Assembly: GCF_027744825.2 (NCBI RefSeq)
Contig: NC_071349.1
Location: 18,352,501 to 18,416,500, forward strand
Length of the DNA stretch: 64,000 nucleotides
Source of the DNA: Synchiropus splendidus
Lineage: Eukaryota > Chordata > Actinopteri > Syngnathiformes > Callionymidae
Direction: 5' to 3'
The position numbers were made by a program, and so were the translations under genes. The notes beneath the pieces were generated by a model, which ran no database searches, was not told the DNA's origin, and was given only the letters and a program-made list of their open reading frames with translations. Shown here one piece after another: positions 23,801 through 36,100 of this stretch. Numbering within the stretch: the first letter of the stretch is position 1; the number at the start of each line of letters is the position of its first letter.

Positions 23801-26800
23801 GGAATCCCAAGCGCTTAAATACCTCAACCTGTTTCCCATCTGCTCTTCATAGAAGCCGAACTAGTCCTAGCTGCTGCTTCTCACTGGAGCCCATTAGCGT
23901 TGTCTGGAAGAAAGAGGGGTTGGTGGGGCGACATGTTTTCACCGTGGATACAGCGGCGGCTGGTGATTACTTTCTGCTCGTCCACGTCGCAGGTTAGCAG
24001 AGTAGCCAGGTAGAAGATCCCAGCCAATAAAAACGCACATCACGGTTTCTCACAGACATTTGGTCAAAGTTTGTATTTATTAAGAGTATCATTCATTCTT
24101 CATACAAACCATGTTATATACCTGAGCTATACTGAGGAGTGGTTAGCAGAGAGCGCTAGCATGTTTGCACAGGGCTGCCACTCCTCTCGTAACCAGCGTA
24201 AAACTCTGGCAAAAGAGGCTTTTGCCAGGCCACACTTCCCATTTTTCTCGCATTTCTAGCCAAGTGACTTAACTGGTGACTAACCCTGGTGCACTCGCAA
24301 AATGGCACTGTGGAGCGACAGTTGCCCGACGGTAGCTTCAGCTACTTGAATCCCGCAACGAGTCCTTGCTCTACATTTGACAATAGCTGGTGTTTGAAAA
24401 TAAAAGCTTGTCACGAGTATTAAACTGTTTGATCGGCTGCTCAGGAGACGTGCTTGAGCTTGGCTTCCCGACTGTTTACCAAGAAACGGATTTGACGTTG
24501 CGTCTTGCCGCCGTCATAATGTTGATTCCGGGCAGAAATATCGATATTTAATATGGTCATAATGTATTTGAGAATCAGTTTTTTCCCCAGCCTTAGTGAA
24601 CATCTCTTGACGTAGAGCTTTGACGTGGACCCGTACAAAAGCTCAATGTTCCGAGTCACCACCAAAAATATCACTGACACTTTAGATTGGGAAACACATT
24701 ATACTATGTCCAAGCAAATTACGCGTTAATATTTGGTTAATACTTGGTAATTATGGTGTTGTTTAGAGTGAACTTTCTTTGACTAAAAGCTAATGGGTCC
24801 TAACAAGACGCTGATCAATCTTTATAATGATTTATTACTGGCTAATGTGTTAGCAATACACATCGGAGTGAGTGCTTTATTTGGGGGAATGAATGTTCCC
24901 TAATGTAAAGTGTGACCAAAATATCAGACATTGCCATCACTTCTGGTTATGAGTTTCAACATCAAAAAAGTCGTCAGAAAAAGTCGTGTTTCAAAGGCGT
25001 TTAGGAAGAACTTCAACGGTGAGGTTTGGCCGTCTTCCTTTGTGGAGGCCTGTTGTTGCTCGCTCTGTTTGGAGAGCCCTGATGCAAGGCGTCTTTTACA
25101 AGACACAAAGTCTCTCAATCTCACAGAGAACCTGTTCATTCTCAGTGGTGTCACTTCATCACCGAGGTGATGCGGGTCGAGGACGAGTGGTTGGGTTCAG
25201 TGATTTCGCACATTGACTGCTGTGGATAAACGTGGTGTGGATGGGTTTTCCTTCTGCCAACTGCATAAATGTCATGAGGCTTTACCTCTCAAGAGATGAA
25301 GATTCTCCAAGGGAGACGTGGAGTGTTCTGTCCTTGACTGGTTCACTCATGACTTGTTGGTGGTGGTCGGGCTGTAGGTCCAGCTCCTCCTCCCTGTTGG
25401 CCACTCCTCAAGCTCCCCACTCCACGACATGTAGACATGAACTTCTCCAGAATAAGCTTCTTAGCCCAAGACAGCGTCCAGAATCCTGTCAGAAAAAGGA
25501 AAAATCCATCTCTGATCTGGTTCTTTTTGTCACAGTTTGAGGCTAAGACTCAGACCTACTGAGTTACTGCACTGAGAATCCATCCTCCCCTGAAGACCCT
25601 ATAGTTTTGTTTTTGGAAACCGGAGGCTTCAGACCGAAATTCCGTTGCCATAATATAGTGATATGTTTTTGTGCAATGACAATAAAGAAAGTCTAAGGCC
25701 GTGGACCTCCTCCTCGAGCTCTGCTCTTCAACCTGGGCAGGATATTCCTTCCCTTCTCCCGCTGCTTGGATGACCATTTGCCAACGTTTCCCATTTCAAC
25801 ACCAGCGTTTCCTGTAAATGAAAAGCTTCCCGTTGCCCTCTGAGAGAAGCCTGCGACTCCAGCAGCTCATTGTTTTGATTTGTGGAACCATACGGCTCGA
25901 TGCTTTTTTTCCTCATTTAAATCTGGAGCCAGCTGTTTCTGCCACAGTGGGGAAATGTAATGTATGGCGCCGTGTCAGGCTGCGCAGCACTTGTCATGTA
26001 AACCCACAAGCACCGCTGTGACGCGCCAGAGATTCTCGACCCGGTCCAAACCTCCGTCTGATATTCCGCCCGCGCTCACGTGTGCCTTCCCCAACTCTGC
26101 GGTGGAGCCAGTTAGTGGCCGCGGAGTCTCAGTGTGGGGACGTTAACTTAACTGACCCGCTGTCTCTGTTTAAGGCGCATCTGCGGAACATTGGCGATGT
26201 TAGTCGGAAGTCAGGTGCTGAGCTGAGGCCTTTATAAATAGTGATGAGAACAGATGGAATTCTCCCTGGCGGTGATGTGCGAGGGAGCAAATGTGCAGTC
26301 ACGTGTGAGGGCCCGGAGATGGTGTTTTTTGGGTTTGAACTCGTGTTACCAAACACTGGAAGTAATGTCACACTGTGACACGTCGCCCTCTCTGTATTAA
26401 ATATACATTCTTGCTGCGTAGAGGATTAACATGTCGACTGTTTGTCTCCTCTGCTAGATCATCACCATGAGAGATTACTTCCCGAAAATCATCGGACCGG
26501 AAGCTTTTGAATATTACATCGGGCCCTATAGAGGGTACGACCCAGCTGTGAACCCCTCCGCAGCAAACGTTTTCGCTACCGCGGCCTTCCGCTTCGGCCA
26601 CGCCACCGTCTCCCCGATCGTCTGGAGGCTGAACGAGACTTTCCAGCCGCATGAGCTCTTCCGTCCCCTGAGACTGCACGAGAGCTTCTTCAGTCCTTGG
26701 AGGATCGTGAAAGAAGGTCAGTGCTGCTGCGCAGAGATGAATATATTAGGTGAGGTTTCTCAATGTTTGACCAGATAAAGGTCACGGAATTAGACGGCAA

Positions 26801-29800
26801 ACCCGTCGGGAGTCTCGGGGCCAGTCCTGACACCCTCTCAGAAGAAGGTTAATAACTGTATTAGATTTTTCATTTTCATTATGAGACGGAATTGCAACAC
26901 ACACCCAGCAAACCAGGCGCAGAAACAGTGGGATTTGATGGTTGTTGTTGTGAGAAAGGTGGGCAACATGGTGGCACCGCTGCCTCTCAGCAAGACGGTT
27001 CAGGGTTCCAATCCAGCTCTGGACCTTTCTGGGTGGTGTTTGCGTGTTCTCCCTGTGCCCGCCTGGATTTTCTCCGATTTCCTCCCACAAGATGCAGATT
27101 CAAAAGTTGCACTTGCCTCAGTGCGGCTGAAAGAGATGGTGGACACCAGGACATCACAGTGTGCTGCGAGCGACAGCATGTCGTGAAGTTCGGTCCACCC
27201 TGACACCGAGTGTCAGCAGTGGCAGGTCAGAGTGAGCTGAGCTGGATCGCAGCCCAGATCCGGAGATGAGGGCGGACACAACACCCAGCTGTTCTCGTCT
27301 ACTCAGCTCAGTCAAACTTCATTAAACACTGACTGAAGTTCAAGCCAGAGAAAAGTTCAAAAATACGGTGCAATATACAAGTGCGGAACAAATATTTTTG
27401 AATGCTACTGTGTATCTCTCTTCTCTTGAAGTACCGAGAGTGAAAAAACAATAGTAGCTAGTCCTTGTAGCAGGGCACTTCTGATGAACATATAGGACCA
27501 AGACATGTCAATAATTCAACGCACTTAGGTGTGTCAAATATTTATCATGTTTAATCTGCACCAGCACAAGGCACCGTCGGCGAACAAGCCAAATACATGG
27601 TGGCAGTTGCATTAATTCGTAAGGTTCTTCATCCAAACTCCATCAGTCGCCAAACCCGAAGGAGGGTTATTTGTAGCGTCGCGCTCCCATTCTTCCACTT
27701 TCCAGGTCAGTGATCAGAAGTGGGAAGTGTCGTCGCACCGGTCAAGGGACTTGTTTGCTGTGGTCTGCGTTGCTAGCTAGGTATCCTGCTGTGTCTAAAC
27801 ATTCCGCCTCCCGCTGCTTGGTTTTCTGTAGGTGGGCTTGAACCCGTCCTCAGAGGCTTCTTCGGAACGGCGGCAGCACATGCACTCGCCGAAGAGCTGC
27901 TCACCGATGAGTTGACAGACAAGCTGGTGGTTCTGCAGGTGCCCCACGATATGGACCTGGGCTCGCTCAACATGCAGAGGGGACGCGATCACGCCATCCC
28001 TGGCAAGTCCTGTGTCATTTGCAGCCATCTTTTAGACGTCCGGGCGCCAGTGGAACCCTAGCAGCGCTAGCTAACAGCGCCCTAGTTAGCTTAAGTATCT
28101 CTAGTGTCATGTTGAGAATGCAACAAGCCAATCAGATTTCTGGGTTTTACCGAACTATTTCCTTGCAGCGTACAACGATTGGAGGGAGTTCTGCGGACTG
28201 GAGCGAGTCCGGACTGTGGAGGAGCTTGCGGACGCTTTGGGGAGCTGGTCTGTGGCGGAGAAGATTTTGCAACTCTACAAAACTCCAGACAACATCGATC
28301 TTTACCTCGGGGGGATTGCAGAACGCTTCTTGCGGGGCGCCAGAACCGGTCCGGTTTTCGCTTGTCTCATCGGGAAGCAGCTGAAAGCCATGCGCGACGG
28401 CGACAGGTATGAGATTTTACTGGAGTCCTTTTGTGGCATCCACCGAGGGGGCGTTGGATATAGCGGGAAACTCCCCCTTGTGTAGGGAAAATCTCAGTGT
28501 ACAGGGTCAAAACCCCAGTTTAGACGGGGCCCGTGTCGCTAAAACCCTGGGCAGAATCATAGAGCCGAGGCCCATGGTTGGGCCGTGATCGCCTCCTTCA
28601 AGGCCGCTAAACATTTTTTTGTTTTACACCTCTGGGTTTTGAGGGCCGCGAGCAGTTTGTCATTGAACTGACTTAATAGCTGCAAATTGGTGATAGTTAC
28701 CAACTATGGAGTAAAAACTGATTTGATGAAAATGACTCGCACCTGGTTCTGCTGGACCTTTTGATGACAAATGCGATGACCACATGGTTTCATGTCATCG
28801 TCCAAGGTTTTGGTTTGTTTACGTTTAAGTAAACATGCTTGTTGGTCACAAATGAAATCAAGAGTCATGAATCAGTTCTAAGGTGGGACTCCAGATGAAA
28901 ACGGTTAAGACGCCCTGGTCGAAGTGACAAAGATGGGTCTGATATATTGAGATCTTGTGGTCTGTTTCTGAAGGTTCTGGTGGGAGCTTGACAGCCAGTT
29001 CACACCGTGGCAGAGGGAGGAGCTTTACAAACATTCCCTATCCAGGATCATCTGTGACAACACCGCCATCCAGGAAGTCCCCTATGATGCCTTCACGTTC
29101 CAGAGATACCCCTCTGGCTACGTCCCTTGCAGCCACATACCTGCGCTGAACTTGGAAGCCTGGAGAGAAATCCCACATCCAGGTGAGCTGGATCTTCAGA
29201 AGGCTGACCGCCCCCCTTGGATCACCGTCTCCTCTGTTGAATTACAGAACTGGAGCGCTGCGGTTCTCCGCGGCCGACAGCCAATGGGGACTATATCCTG
29301 TCCAACGCATCTGGCAAGCTGGTGGCGCTGTACTCCTGTTACCATGGTTACAAATTGAAAGGTGCAGCCGCATTAGTATGTGAGGGGGGTCGCTGGAAAG
29401 GCCACCCTCCACAGTGCACAGGTGCGTGACTTCAATGTTTTCGGTGAACTTCTGGAAGGTTTCTCACGCTTTGCAGCGGTGTGTTGTGTAGTTGATGTGC
29501 GCCAGCTATGTGTCTCACGTGTCCGTTCGCTTTGTTTTGTTGCTTGTGTGTCTCTTATTTCTGCTATCGCTGGGTGTTTTCTTCAGTGCTGTGGTCATGC
29601 ATGAGTGTGTGTGTGTGTGTATCTGTGCCCTGCAATCATTTCCAAATGGCTGTCATATGTTCCATCTGTGGAGCAAGAGAATTACAAGTGGCAGCAAATA
29701 GTTTGGCTGAAATCCAGAAATGATTCACAAGCGTGAAGGACGTCTCAAAGAATCGGCAGGAAGATGACAAGAAATAACAAGAGACTGACAAACATCTACA

Positions 29801-31146
29801 TCCAACTTGACACTTTAGGTGTATGTGTGTGTTTGTGTGAGGACCCCATGAATTTGAGGGCCCATTTGGACTCAGTTTCAGGGTGAAGATTTCAAAATAA
29901 CTGGGTCATTAAGTTTGGTTCAGAGTCATTCGTTTTGGATGGATAAGTTAAGGCTGAGAGGCTGGGGAAAGGGTTATATGGCAATGAGAGGTCCCCACAA
30001 ATATGGAGATGCTGACGTGTGTGTGTGTGCGAGAGAGTCGGTGGGAAGGTTTGGGCTTGTTTATCCTACTTTGTGAGTCCAACCCTTGACAAAACACTGT
30101 CCTTGTGAGGACCATATGTCTTTGTGGGGGCTCACAAGGTTAAGCCTCAGTTTGAGGATGAAGACTGGGTTTCAGTTTGGTTGGAGTCCTGGTTAAAGTT
30201 AAAATGTTTTGGATGGTAAGGTTTAGGGGGAGAGGCTGGGGGAAGGGTTATGGCCATGAGAAATCTCACAATGTCCCCACAAGGATAGAAATAAAAGTGT
30301 GGGTTTTTAGTGAAACTCAACGGTGCGTAGTTTTACTGCCACCTGCTGGTGAAACAGGGACTCGTTTTGTCTGCAGCGTGAGCTCCAGGAGTGTGTCACA
30401 TTTCACCTCCTTCAGAGTGTGTGTGACCTTGTGTTGTTCTTCACTGCTCCTAATGTGGAGAGGTGTGTTTTGATTGATGTTTGTTTACTATGATCTTTGT
30501 TGTGTGCATTTGGATGGATGATGTGTGTGTATATGGTTGTGTGTCTTTTCAGTTTTCGTGTTGATATGTGACATGAATGTACTTTTGAGTGTGAGTTTGA
30601 ACTCGTCCTCACAAAGAATTGTTCAGCATCTGCATCTCTAAAATCAGTGTAAACATCTAGAAGAAGGCGTGACGTAGTTCTCTTACTGGAAGACTTAGTG
30701 TGGACTGACACACGTGTGAGTGCCGTTGTGTTGTTGCGCTTCTCTTTGAGTCAGTTTGCAACTGAATCTCTTTGGACTGGGAACTGAACACTTGTGGTGA
30801 GGCTTCATGAAACAGTGTCGTCATTTTCAGAGCCCACTAGATGGCGATCTCTCCTCCAAGAGATGTGCTTCTGAACAACCATTTCAATGAAACGTCACTT
30901 TTTTTTTCCCAACGTAGAGCGCCCCCTGCTGAGCTCTGAGGATGAGGACACTGTGTCATGAAGCTTCATCAGCCCATCACTAGTGAACAGTCTGCATGTT
31001 TGAAGCCCCTGATTTATCTTGTGCATCCAACATAACCAGTGATTTGACATAGTCATCTCTCTGTCTCCATGGCAACAATCATCCACTGTAGACATGAGAT
31101 CAAGGAGTAACCTGTTCTGCTTGCAGGTAAAGACGCAGCTCACTGA
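17834..31146 (+). CDS. tpo: Thyroid peroxidase (13 inferred coding exons)
   Basis: TPO is the haem peroxidase that uses H2O2 to iodinate and couple tyrosines of thyroglobulin at the apical face of thyrocytes. Inferred exons: 17834-17885, 18048-18126, 18191-18348, 19764-19893, 20939-21068, 21260-21460, 21531-22010, 26458-26716, 27832-28002, 28169-28406, 28974-29182, 29248-29421 and 31127-31146. Phases agree at every junction, giving about 766 residues. The first exon encodes a hydrophobic signal peptide. The peroxidase core has [13 protein letters not shown] (Asp haem ligand and distal His), RVSES (catalytic Arg, haem-ester Glu) and FRFGHAT (proximal His). Exon 12 is a four-cysteine sushi domain. 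No EGF or transmembrane exon was found, so the last exon is tentative. The family member in mammals is longer and membrane-anchored. The intron after 28002 appears to begin with GC. MPO/EPO-type peroxidases are excluded by the sushi exon and the SNTG2 neighbour. Confidence 0.88.
18772..19302. mobile_element. MITE-like element in TPO intron 3
   Basis: The block begins AGGTTATTATAGTT and ends, on the opposite strand, AGGTTATCATAGTT, so it has terminal inverted repeats. The interior is AT-rich with many AAAACTAA words and no coding capacity. This resembles common non-autonomous fish DNA transposons. No target-site duplication could be confirmed by eye. Confidence 0.55.
20387..20700. repeat. Palindromic dispersed element, copies c and d (adjacent)
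   Basis: A full copy (20387-20572) has GGGCTTCATGAAACA on the left and TTTCATGAAGCCTCATCAGC on the right. CTAGATGGCAC and GAGCGCCACCTGCTGAGC lie in the two arms. A second copy begins at about 20578 (ATGAGGCTTCAATGAAACAG, CCCACTAGAAGGCGCTCTC) and lacks its right arm. Both lie in the TPO intron after 19893. Confidence 0.65.
22011..26457 (+). other. Large TPO intron (4.4 kb)
   Basis: No exon is recognised here; the frame joins the peroxidase exons at 22010 and 26458 in phase 0 (ALHQ then IITMRDYF). It contains a palindromic element (22522-22651) and a retroposon-like tail (GTGCAATGACAATAAAG) near 25673. Open frames such as 22720-23397 have no recognisable protein and no repeated domain structure. 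Confidence 0.6.
22522..22651. repeat. Palindromic dispersed element, copy e
   Basis: The left arm is shortened (GATGCTTCAGTGGGTGGCGCTC). The centre has the family word AAATCCAAACATTTTAGAGC. The right arm has GCCATCTAGTGGACACTGAA and then TTTCATGAAGCCTCAT. Confidence 0.6.
26955..27115 (+). mobile_element. Interspersed SINE-like repeat
   Basis: The segment reads GGCAACATGGTGGCACCGCT, then GTTCAGGGTTCCAATCC, then GCGTGTTCTCCCTGTG and TTTCCTCCCACAAGATGCA. This is the degenerate form of a very common fish and vertebrate dispersed repeat. The GGTTCCAATCC word resembles a Pol III B box, which would fit a SINE, but the exact family was not determined. It lies in the TPO intron between 26716 and 27832. 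Confidence 0.5.
29820..30300. repeat. Two tandem copies of a GT-flanked dispersed repeat
   Basis: Two related stretches, about 29820-30015 and 30095-30300, share GTGAGGACC, TGAGG(A)TGAAGA, TTTTGGATGG, GGCTGGGGGAAGGGTTAT and a terminal GTCCCCACAA. A (GT)n tract separates them. This looks like a duplicated non-coding element in the intron before the putative last TPO exon. Confidence 0.5.
30797..30982. repeat. Palindromic dispersed element, copy f (both arms)
   Basis: It runs from GTGAGGCTTCATGAAACAGT to TCATGAAGCTTCATCAGCCC followed by ATCACT. The arms carry CCCACTAGATGGCGATCTC and TAGAGCGCCCCCTGCTGAGC. The second reads on the other strand as CAGCAGGGGGCGC, a CTCF-like core. Confidence 0.65.
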
Positions 31147-33143
31147 GGACTCAGTCCCACCTGACCTCACCTGCACTTCAGCTGCTCCAGTGGCATGTGA
31201 TTATTGATCTCATCTTTTTAATCATAGTTTCTCACTATAAACACATGCCTCCTCTGCTGCACTGTGCAGGCGGTGTTTCAGACATAACTGGTCTTTATGA
31301 GGCACAATATTTTACAGGATTTCATATAATTTTTCTGTTGACTAGACTTTTTTTTCCCCCCTTTTGGCATGTCAGTTTTTTCAAATTTTATCATCACTGT
31401 TGCAATTGTATGTCTGTAAATGACAATAACAATGTAATGTTCATGTTTGATATTCATTTATGCCAATTGTTTTTCTCTTTTTTTTCTATTATCACAGATG
31501 ACAATTTCATTCATGCCATTTATTTTATTTTCTTCAGTTTGTTTTTCTTTATTTGGGATTTTTTTCCGCAGCCAATACTGTTGTTCACGTTTGGTTCAAT
31601 ATAGTTTTTTTTTTTTTTTTTTTTTTGAAAAAAGCCTTTTTTGGCGGTAGTTTTGTTGTGAACCTTGGAAAAAGAAATTGTCGACCATTTTATTGTCTGT
31701 TTTTTTTTACTCTCTATTTATGCAACGGTTTAAAAAATGATTTACAGAAAAAAATATGATTCTTCTTTAGCTTCTACAGCTAACCTCATGATGCTGAATA
31801 GCAAAGGAAAAGATCAGACATCGACAAATTGATGGTTGTACATATAATGTACGAAAGGTCTGAGCTAATAAACATAATAAATAAAGACCTTTCACCTTTC
31901 CTGTGAAGAATAACCGTAAAACAAACACAGTCGCCACAAGGAAAGCAAAAAAAACAAGGTTCACTAGCGACCCCAAGTGGCTCAAGTCAGCCTTTATGTT
32001 ATTTTTGATGGGTGGTTGACTGTTAGCTCAGGGTCTCAGAACTGTGCACCTGGAGGAACGTCACTCAAGTGCAGGTGTCAGCCATGAACTACAGTGAAGA
32101 CAGTTGAGTGAAGTGATCACAGACGCCTTTGTTTTCCCACTCAGTCGCGCCATCCACAGCAGCGGCAGCAACACCGGACTCTTGTAGTTTCAGGAAACCT
32201 CTGAAAGGCTTAGGTCCTGGTCACCTCCTCCTCCTGGGTCGTCCTTGGCTAAAGCTGTGATGTTCTCATCAGTCTCCTTTAATAACGTTTCCCGGCCGGA
32301 GAGGGAGGGACGACAGGAAGACGCCTTCTAAGACGCCTTTGGGTCACTCTGAGTCCTTGGTCATGACAAAAAACCCAGACTTTGGCAAAACAGGTGCTTC
32401 GTGACACCTATCGTAACCAGTCCACCTGTTTACGATAATCTCTTGCAGACGGTGTGAGCAACATGCCTGCCTGGGCCTTTGCTAGTGAAGGGTGGATGAG
32501 GCATCATGAAACAGTATTGCTTGTTTGGGTTGTTGAAACAGTGTCCTAATTTCCTGAGGCCACTAGATGGCGCTCATGGTTTACAAAAGATGTGACACTT
32601 CAAGTGTGCCACCTGGTGGCCTCTGAAAATCAGGACACTGTTTCATGAAACCTCATCAACCCTTCAATACTGTGTCATGAAACCTCATCTTCCCATTGAA
32701 TAGTTGCTACCACAAGTGTCAAGTCCTCACTGGATAAACCAGCAGCGTGACTCTGGTTAGCGAAGCATTCTGGACTTCAGAGATGCAAGTCAACACACCT
32801 AGTTCCTTTCGCTGCCCTTCGATGTTTATTGATGTCAGCTGTGAGCGTTACGATACATGAACGCAGACTGCGCTAGCATTTATCTCAGAGGAGACGCAGG
32901 TACCATGTTGCAGGACTCACTTCCTGTTGCACTGCACTGGGTTCCTGCAGTGCAGTTTAGCATCACATCAGAACCCTGTGTAGAAGAGAATGAAGGTGCG
33001 CATGTTTCACAGTTTCCAGGGAGAAATCGATCTTCCGAACTCCCATCGAAATTGAAAAAGATCAAAGGAAAACATCGTCTTCAAATGTCGGGGCTGGGGT
33101 TAAGTGCAGGTGGGAACACAGGCGCCCGAGTCTCTTCTTCTCC
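31147..33143. other. Convergent intergenic region between TPO and calpain copy 1
   Basis: TPO (+) and calpain copy 1 (-) end towards each other here. AATAAA words cluster at 31867-31885 and could serve TPO. A T-rich stretch (31320-31740, with an 18-base or longer T run near 31604) and one palindromic element lie inside. No gene is recognised; the Phe-rich open frames follow from the T-richness. Confidence 0.55.
32483..32669. repeat. Palindromic dispersed element, copy g (both arms)
   Basis: It starts TAGTGAAGGGTGGATGAGGC and ends TTTCATGAAACCTCATCAAC. The arms carry GGCCACTAGATGGCGCTC (32559-32576) and GTGCCACCTGGTGGCC (32606-32621). Both are close to the vertebrate CTCF consensus and they face in opposite orientations. 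Confidence 0.65.
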
Positions 33144-36100
33144 TCAGTTGTACATTGTGAGGCAGAGCCACTGTGGACAGAGAGGAAGACATCACTCTGG
33201 TGTTGGGAGCACATCATCTATGAAGAGATGTTACCTCAGACTTCTGAAGAGTCAATGACTTTCCGTCCGACAACTGTTTGAAGATGGCTGTGGGTTCAAA
33301 AGCAGAATGATCTGAGCAACTGAGAGGTAACAAACCGCCAACATCAGCATCAATACATGGAGACAGGTGCCGCACCTGCCGTCACTGGTCGCACACACAG
33401 AGACACACAACTTCCATCAGGGAGGGAAACAGGATGCATCGTAGAGGAACACTCTATATAGCAATTCTGCCCAACAGCAACATTCCCTCAGGAATTTGGA
33501 AGCTTGTAGCAATTATTTCCAACTGACTTAAAAGCCTTTGAAAAAATAATCACAATAGTAACATTTTTTCTCTGAGAAAATCACTAAAAACCATAAGCAA
33601 GAACCTAAAACTAAGATGGCAGCCGAAACATTGTGGCTTGTTGCGTGTGTGGATGTGAAAACGCAAGCGACGTCCATCCACACGGCGGCTCTTCAGTGGT
33701 TTAACCACATGGTTTTCGACCTCCTTCATGGTTGGACATCACCTACCGTTCATCACGTTGAAGCGGAGCACCAGACAGATGAAGTTCTCAAGGGTCATGT
33801 GTCCAGAGGAGGCGCCGTAGCGTAGAGCCATCAGGTTCAACATCTCGTCTCTGACTTTGATCCCTGCGATTCAAAAACGTTTGTCCTGAAGGTTCTGCCG
33901 TTACAGAGTTGCCCCTTGACAAAGCAAGTATTTCAGTGCGTCAGATATTTGTTTGACTCATTTTAAATGAAGTACATAATATGCTTTCATGTGGAGACAT
34001 TTCCTTCATTCCACATTCCTCCTTGTAATTGATTTGTGGTGATGCGGTTAGCAAAATAACTTTCAGTGAAGTGTAACTGTCGATTGCGGGGACAAGGAAC
34101 AGCTCAGGAGTATCATCTGGAGTTAAGAAGTTGCATTACAGTCACATTAACTACCATGTGGCTGTGGTGGGTAGTGATACCCCAATGAGGCTTCATGAAG
34201 CAGTGTCCAGCGTTCAGTAGGTGGCGCTCTTGTGTGAGGTTTCTTTGAAATGTCTGTTCCAATCCAGAGCTATTACAGCAGACAGTGCCATCCAGTGGGC
34301 TCTGATAACACTGTATCATGAAGCCTCATGATCACTTTTTGAGAGTTTTGAGAACTAAGGATATATTTTTTGCAGCAGCAGCAGCAGCAAGCCAGTACAA
34401 AAATAATTGTGCCGTGTTTCTATAGTCAGTGAAACTATCCGTTGACAAACAGGCTGTGTGAATTGTGCGCATGAATCTCATTGACAGCAGCGCCCCCCAG
34501 CTCTCGTCTCCTTCAAGGAATCTAAAACACATTGAGCTACTTTACAGTATATTTGGACGACAGCGAACGACACGGTGGTTGACTGGTTGCATACTTTCTC
34601 ATGCATGTTCAGTCGTGTCACCTCACATCATGCTGTGTTTTTGCTGGCACCAGTGAAACACGCCGCCAAACTCAATTAGACACTGTGGAAACTAGGTGCG
34701 TATGAAGCTGAGTCACATGACCTGTGGCCATGATGGCCTGCCGCAGCTCCTTCAACGACAGCGTTCCAGACCTGGAGACGTCAGTGAGGTTGAATATATC
34801 CTGAGGACGACACAGTCAGCAACATTAGCCTCCATGTTTGCTGCCGCCATGTTGCCGTTTAATCACCCTGAATGTGATGATCTTCTCCCAGAGCTCCACA
34901 AACTCGTTGGCGTTCAGCCTCCCGGTGACAGACGACTGGAGGACAAGTCAAGGTTCCTTAACACAGCTGGAGTTTGCAGGTGACATCCAGAGCTCAGGTT
35001 GTTACACAAAGAAATGGTGCTATTAGCCATGTCACGTTGATGTGAGAGCCTCCACGTTGACCCAAGTCGCGCCCTCTAGTGGCCGACGACACACTGCAAA
35101 AATACTGATTCAGAATCGGATGATGCCGATTCATGACTCGCGCTAAAGCCACATCATAGTCTTTAACGTGTTTAAAGCTTGCTGATGAGAAGGTACATCC
35201 ATCAGCGCGATCATGCCGCGGCAGGCGTCCAGGCTGAATCCACCGGATTTCAGGTCCCCTAGAAAAGAAAAGCCGCATTTAACATGAGCTTTTTCTTAAC
35301 GTCTAACTGGGCTTTAAATGTTTTCAACCTTTCAGGATGTGACCGTTGAGCATCATCTGCAGCTGAACGTCATCCACTTCTTCATACTGGACACAACCAA
35401 GTAGAAGGTGTGTGACAAGTGAACCAAGCGGCGACACGTCTGGACAACTTTACCTTGTCGGAGAACTGTCGGAAGAAGTTCCTCTTTACTTCGTCGTCCT
35501 CGAAGTTCTCGGACAGATCGGGCTGAAAGACATGGGCGTGAATTTGAAAAAGCAGTCGTCGAGATCAAGCATTTATCTGCTGCTTACTTCATCGGGATGT
35601 ATCTGTTCGTAGATATTGCTGTTGTCCGAATTCTCGCTGCAGAAAGACAGCAAACATCAATGACAAAACCTTGAAACGAAATAGATTTTTTTCCTCGGGT
35701 CATGAGATGCTAGCACAGCTGTCTCTCACATGAGCTACCGCTAGCTAGCCCTGTCAGTAGCTCGCCACTATTACCAATTCAGTGGCCAGTTAGCAAGTAG
35801 GCAATGAAGTTTTTGCTTTGTTCTGCTTCCTGTTAATAGTAATTGGACCCTTATTCAGAGTAACCATAGCGCCCTTTCTTACTTACTTGACAAGAATCTC
35901 CGCCTTGGTCAAGATGGTCAGAATGAAGGATGCTGTTTCGTTGGGACTAAACGTGGATGGAACAATCAGATAATCCCCAGGTTTGACTGACAGGAGATGC
36001 ATCACCCCGCGGGCGTTGAGGTAGGGTGACAGTTGGAAGATGGGTACGTTTTGGGCGAAGAAAGCAGGTAGGAACTTTCCTTTTGCCGTCGTGTGCTGCA

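Noticed and set aside
26990..27030. tRNA-like B box (GGTTCCAATCC)
   Set aside because: No cloverleaf or matching A box was found at tRNA spacing; it belongs to a SINE-like repeat.
31197..31604. Hydrophobic + strand frame considered as a missing TPO transmembrane exon
   Set aside because: It is Phe-rich because of T-runs, it follows the in-phase stop, and no acceptor in the right phase links it to the sushi exon.
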